From Acholoe squamosa (taxonomy: Eukaryota; Annelida; Polychaeta; Phyllodocida; Polynoidae): DNA of 64,000 nucleotides. Location: contig OX439035.1 in assembly GCA_949317995.1 (NCBI GenBank), positions 77,398,394 through 77,462,393 on the forward strand, in the 5' to 3' direction. The position numbers were made by a program, and so were the translations under genes. The notes below the pieces were generated by a model. That model worked only from the letters and a program-made list of their open reading frames with translations. It ran no database searches and was not told the origin of the DNA. Positions 60,081 through 64,000 of this stretch are shown here, piece after piece; within the stretch, counting starts at the first letter, position 1; each line of letters opens with the position of its first letter.

Positions 60081-60325
60081 GATGGATTGGCCCCAGTGGA
60101 TGTAAAAAAAAACAAAACAAAACAAAAAAAAAAATGTTGGTTCATAATCTTTGAATCACAATAGTCGATGCGATAATTTTCGATAAATAAACAATGATGT
60201 TGGCCATGATGTTATCTAAAAATTCACCTTAATTATTATATTTTTATTGTTGTAGGTAATTTTGCTGGTGTCCCAAAAAGTCACCAGCGCATTCGGTTTC
60301 CGTTCAAGCGGTGCGGCGCGCCAAA
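60081..60325 (+). promoter_or_regulatory. Presumed shared promoter of MRPL3 and a divergent gene
   Basis: The MRPL3 start (60080, minus) and a plus-strand exon ending at a donor (AAA/GTAAGTCT, 60325/60326) are fewer than 250 bp apart, head to head. The sequence near 60290-60325 is GC-rich (GGTGCGGCGCGCC) against an AT-rich surround. No TATA box is assigned. Shared promoter function is inferred from spacing alone. Confidence 0.45.
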
Positions 60326-62805
60326 GTAAGTCTGTCATTTCGAATATACTCGATTATTATATCATTTTGGCATTTTAGAACATACCGGGCTGTCAAGTGA
60401 TAATTAAGATGGGTCTACTACAAAAGGCATGTATTCCGTCCTGTTTTGAGCACATTATTTGCACATGAGAAGTGCTATCTTTTGAACAGAAATTTGAAAT
60501 TCACCTATTATCGCTCAATACACTCCACTGGGCAGGGCTCTTCTGTTGTTCTGCTTGCAGAGATGGAATACATTTGCATTACATGGTGTCTCTATGGGAT
60601 ATTGATTGAAAAATCACACATATTATCATATCTTCATAGCCATAGGACTATCCTTTATTCAAAAATATGTAGGTTGAGGAACTCTGCCTCTCTCTTAGGG
60701 CCATGAGAACTCAGGTTACAGTTTACCGTCCGAGCTATTTTGAAAATTGATGAGGCATTTTTTCATTATTCATTATGTGGTGGTCCCGCGTCATCTTCGA
60801 GGTACCTTCGTGGTCCTCGTGGGCGACGTCGAGAGCACCTCTATTACCCGACGCCTGGGGGCGCTGGAGTCCAGCGCCACGTCACCACTTGGTCACGTGG
60901 CCCTCGACTCCGGTGTATATAAGGCCGTTGTACGGCCTTCCTCAGGGTCAGTCCAGCCCCGACTGACCATTGTGAGCAATGGTCGGCGGCTGCCCGGCTA
61001 CCATATTCTAATACTCCTCTGTGCTCCTGCACAGAGGGGGTTCATGTGGAATATTAACTCTAGACACTAGAAGGCCTAGTGTCGAACCTGCAATAGAGTT
61101 CAAACTCTGCCACCTGTAACTGTGATCGAGAACGGCTGATGCCTATGTGTTATTAGACAATAAAGTTTTAACTGGAACCTGAATAGTTGTTCTTCGTTGT
61201 TTATCGAAAGATTCGATATAACATCGAGGGGTAGAACGCTACCACTGTCTGAAAATCTCCAGGTTGTATATGCCACCATGTTATTGACATTCCTTGCACT
61301 GTTAGCTTTAATTTGATACCAAATATGGCCCCCTTTGCTCATTCCTACCATGTCCGAATACATTTTTGAGAAATTAAACAATTTTTTTTTAGATAATGAA
61401 TAATGAAATTTTCTCATGCGGCCCTTTAAATGCATGCGGGCAGTGGTAAACTGTAATGTGAGTTCCATTGGCCTAGTCGAAGGACTTAGTCTTACAGTTA
61501 CTCCAGTAGAGAGGTACGCAGAAGTGAGTTCAGTAAGTTTAAGTAAGGGACGAGTCATTTATTGCCAGGTGGGGGGGGGGGTTGTTAGATATAGGGGGGG
61601 GGGGTCATTTTGAAAAAGAGCCTCTTGCCCTTGGTGGGGGGGGGGGCAAACCCCAATAAACCCATCATGACGCGTTATTCCATAGGCATAGGCTGTTCAC
61701 CAGTTGCAAATCTCGGGCCTCATCTCGTGCATTCATGCCCCTCTCAGTCAGGTTCCATGAATTTCTCCTCTTCGTGATGTTTACTGCTATGGCTTATGAC
61801 AAAGTACCCATAGATTTCTCACAATATATCTGCATATATTTGGATAGAGGATGACTCTGTCTAGTACACATATATCAGAGGATGGTTAGATATGTTTGGT
61901 TATTTAGATATATGAGTGGAAAGTAAACATCACAAAGAGGAAAAAGTATATGGAACCTGACTCAGAGGGGCATGAATGTACGAGATAAGGCCGAGATTTA
62001 ACAACTGGTGGAGACTCTATGCGCATATCCGATTTGTTTTTGTGTGTGTGTGGGGGGGTCATTTGCAAAATTAGCTCTTAGTGGGGGGGGGGTCGCAATT
62101 ATTTTTGTCATAGTGCTGGGGGGGGGTCGGAAAAAATTCTGCCAATCCGCCAAAATCCATCAAGCCCTCCCCCCCCGCCTGGCAATAAATGACTCGTCCC
62201 TAACTGAGTCTGAGCTAGAATCTGACACCAAATTCCAAAAATCAAAAATCTTGAATGAACATACCATGATACCTTGACTTGAGGTTTTGTTTCTTTCCTT
62301 TTTTTTTTGCGCTGAATAAATCCAGTTTAGACCCAAACCACATATGCCCTTAAAATGAGGTATAATTCGGTATGGAAAACGTTTCAAGATCTGTGTCTGT
62401 GAGAGTCATCTCCCAATCTAGGCTGAGGAACTCTGCCTCTCTTACTCTAGTTGCTAGAGTAAGAGAGGCAGAGTTCTTACTCTAGTTGCTAGAGTAAGAG
62501 AGGCAGAGTTCCTCATCCTAGTTTGGAAGATGACTCTCACAGACACAAATCTTGCCCCTCGACTAGTAGTAGAGGGGTAGAGAAAGCTGTAGTTTAAAAC
62601 TGGGGGAAAAGGATGCAAACATGGGCTTGTGCTAAGCCTGAGGCCAAAAAAATAAATTGTTGTTTCCGGTAACCCGACCCTACCTACTTTTTTTTCTCCA
62701 TGTTCAATTTTTTCTCTTGTTCAATTTCAGAATCTCAGGAGAAACATTATCCCTCATGATGAACGACTCCGTTGACTTCCGACGTCAGCCCAGGAAGGGT
62801 GGCAG
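60241..62805 (+). CDS. First exons of an unidentified divergent gene
   Basis: A probable untranslated exon ends at 60325 before GTAAGTCT. A second exon runs 62731-62805, preceded by the acceptor TTCAATTTCAG and followed by GTAAATATG. In it ATGATGAACGACTCC (62756) opens MMNDSVDFRRQPRKGG and leaves a split codon. I do not recognise the protein and see no further exon before the window ends. The call rests on splice sites and the head-to-head position with MRPL3. Confidence 0.4.
60772..61253 (+). mobile_element. Possible solo LTR-like fossil
   Basis: About 480 bp starting TGTGGTGGTCCC and ending near GAACGCTACCAC, with a TATA-like box (GTATATAAGG, about 60912) and an AATAAA signal (about 61160) in LTR order. 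The base composition is GC-rich against the surround. No coding part, no partner copy and no clear flanking duplication were seen, so family and age cannot be given. Confidence 0.25.
61547..62200. mobile_element. PIF/Harbinger-like element, GACGAGTCATTTATT type, with nested arms
   Basis: TAA on both sides (61544-61546 and 62201-62203). Ends GGGACGAGTCATTTATTGCC are identical when reversed, each followed by AGG and long G-runs. Inside, 61690-61785 and 61925-62012 are a second pair of inverted arms (CACCAGTTG...ATCTCG...CATTCATGCCCCTCT). No coding capacity. Confidence 0.82.
62391..62548. repeat. Hairpin with repeated GCCTCTCTTACTCTAG arms
   Basis: GTGTCTGTGAGAGTCATCT at the left is the reverse of AAGATGACTCTCACAGACAC at the right. 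Between them GAACTCTGCCTCTCTTACTC and its complement alternate, including the palindrome CTAGTTGCTAG twice. A related AGGAACTCTGCCTCTCTCTT lies at 60673-60692. Non-coding. Confidence 0.8.
62655..62692. repeat. Fragment of the GTTTCCGGT-end family
   Basis: TTGTTGTTTCCGGTAACCCG followed by ACCCTACCTAC. It matches the ends of the 16118-16392 element. Only one end is visible. Confidence 0.4.
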
Positions 62806-63019
62806 GTAAATATGACATTCATAGCGATTTTGGCTATCTTACTACTTCAGGGTTGTAGGCAATGTTAGTGTGCCATAGAAATCTGTTTTGTGGGGCACAG
62901 TACTAGATATGAAAAGCCACATGCATTATGGTGGGTGCTGTTTAGATTCTGCGAATTATCACCTGGGTCTCAGTGGTTGATTATCTATCATGCTGTGGTG
63001 AAAGAGCCTTTTCCTCATA

Positions 63020-63265
63020 CCGTAATCTCCCGCATATAAGGCGCGTCTTATACGCCAAACACAATGCTGCTGAGTCTTATACGTGGGAGGGACATTGCCT
63101 TGAGTTTGGGGTGCGCCTTATAGGGGGGAGGGTATTTTTACTATAGAACAGTACTAAATTAACAAAAATCTGCCCTTAGGGGTGCGCCTTATACGTGGGA
63201 CAGGCCTCCCTGAGTTGGGGGTGCGCCTTATACGCGGGCTGCGCCTTATACATGGGAGATTAAGG
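63020..63265. mobile_element. TA-flanked CCGTAATCTCCCGCATATAAGG element
   Basis: TA on both sides. Ends CCGTAATCTCCCGCATATAA and, reversed, CCTTAATCTCCCATGTATAA. GCGCCTTATA or its complement occurs about five times. It lies downstream of the divergent gene's second exon. Confidence 0.78.
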
Positions 63266-63430
63266 TAATATACAGGGGTATTATCCCCGCAGTCAGCATA
63301 ATATATCTAATAATATAGATGTGCTTCACTTGGACCTTGGTATGATAGTTTCTGTAGCATAGTTCTAATTACTGTAAATCCATATGTACTGGTATTACAC
63401 GCCCTCTGTATATAAGCCGCACCTCAACTA

Positions 63431-63535
63431 CCGTAATCTCCCGCGTATAAGACGCGTCTTCTACGCCAAACAAATGCCTTGTGCGTCTTATAGGATTTCT
63501 TCAAGTTGGGGGTGCGTCTTATACGCGGGGTTTTC
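63431..63535. mobile_element. Truncated TA-flanked CCGTAATCTCCCGCG element
   Basis: Left end CCGTAATCTCCCGCGTATAA after TA. TCTTATACGCGGGG occurs near 63525 but the closing CGG-TA is missing, so the right end is lost just before the 86 bp tandem array. Confidence 0.6.
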
Positions 63536-63556
63536 CAACATCTCATTTGGGAAAAT

Positions 63557-64000
63557 GCGCCGATGACAGCTTGAACTCATAGCGCCAGCACTGCGGCAGA
63601 CCGGGAGGTGTCGACGCACTTGCTGGGGATAAGGCCCACCATGCGCCGATGACAGCTTGAACTCATATAGCTAGCAGCGCGGGAGCCCGGTCGGTGTAGA
63701 TTTGCTCGGCGGGTTTGACGCCGACTGTGTGCTGATGACAGCTTGAACTCATATAGCCAGCAGCGCGGGAGCCCGGTCGGTGTAGATTTGCTCGGCGGGT
63801 TTGACGCCGACCGTGTGCCGATGACAGCTTGAACTCATATAGCCTGCACCGCAGCAGACCGGGAGGTGTCGACGGGCGCTCGGCGGGTTTGACGGCATGA
63901 CGCCGACCGTGTGCCGGTGACAGCTTGAACTCATATAGCCAGCAGCGCGGCAGACCGGGAGGTGTCGACGGGCCCTCGGCGGGGAATACACCGACCGTGT
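63557..64000. repeat. Tandem array, unit about 86 bp, five copies
   Basis: Units start at about 63557, 63643, 63728, 63814 and 63911. Each contains GATGACAGCTTGAACTCATA (GGTGACAG in the last) and a CGCGG-rich part. Units fall into two alternating sequence types (GGTCGGTGTAGATTTGCTCG against GGGAGGTGTCGACG). The array runs to the window edge. Frames on the minus strand come from the repeat. Confidence 0.88.

Noticed and set aside
60740-61070. Overlapping plus-strand frames as a gene
   Set aside because: Three frames are open at once because of GC richness; no domain or splice chain was found.

Overview
The window is eukaryotic nuclear DNA: short coding exons with GT-AG introns, microsatellites, LINE retrotransposons and many short inverted-repeat DNA transposons. 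The animal-type genes (a BPI/LBP family protein, a GT10 alpha-1,3-fucosyltransferase, PARP1, MRPL3) together with the repeat load suggest a marine invertebrate, perhaps a deuterostome such as a hemichordate, echinoderm or amphioxus. That placement is inference; the sequence does not name the species.

All four recognised genes lie on the minus strand. (1) 1-12612: a secreted BPI/LBP family gene. Its signal-peptide exon (12549-12612) is separated by a 10.4 kb intron from six more exons, and the gene runs off the left edge. (2) 12.6-28 kb: gene-poor, repeat-rich DNA. It holds a CR1/L2-like LINE (about 19.93-23.06 kb, minus) split by a 472 bp inverted-repeat element, a dispersed repeat with a 991 bp insertion, and an I-group LINE (24.46-27.17 kb, plus) whose 876-codon RT-RNase H frame is still open. 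(3) 28141-31840: an alpha-1,3-fucosyltransferase in three exons, with two frame breaks in the last exon. (4) 31.8-41.6 kb: intergenic, with a degenerate 42 bp array, interleaved direct repeats and hairpin elements. (5) 41673-53045: PARP1 in 23 exons, every splice phase consistent, from the middle of zinc finger 1 to the stop codon. (6) 55612-60080: MRPL3 in six exons, 5' end complete. (7) 60.2-62.8 kb: first exons of an unidentified plus-strand gene head-to-head with MRPL3. (8) 63.55-64 kb: a tandem repeat running off the right edge.

The 2.57 kb between PARP1 and MRPL3 should contain the PARP1 start exon and the MRPL3 3' exons. By eye neither is there; the interval instead holds two inverted-repeat elements.

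The main unexplained structure is the transposon complement. At least eight copies in five related terminal-repeat types are flanked by TTA or TAA and carry G-runs just inside the ends (PIF/Harbinger-like). Seven copies of a second family are flanked by TA, begin CCGTA-like and carry repeated TATAAG motifs. The copies sit in introns or intergenic DNA, and none breaks a host exon. I found no CRISPR array, rRNA or tRNA gene, and no clearly recognisable virus-derived element; one weak solo-LTR-like candidate is listed as a fossil.
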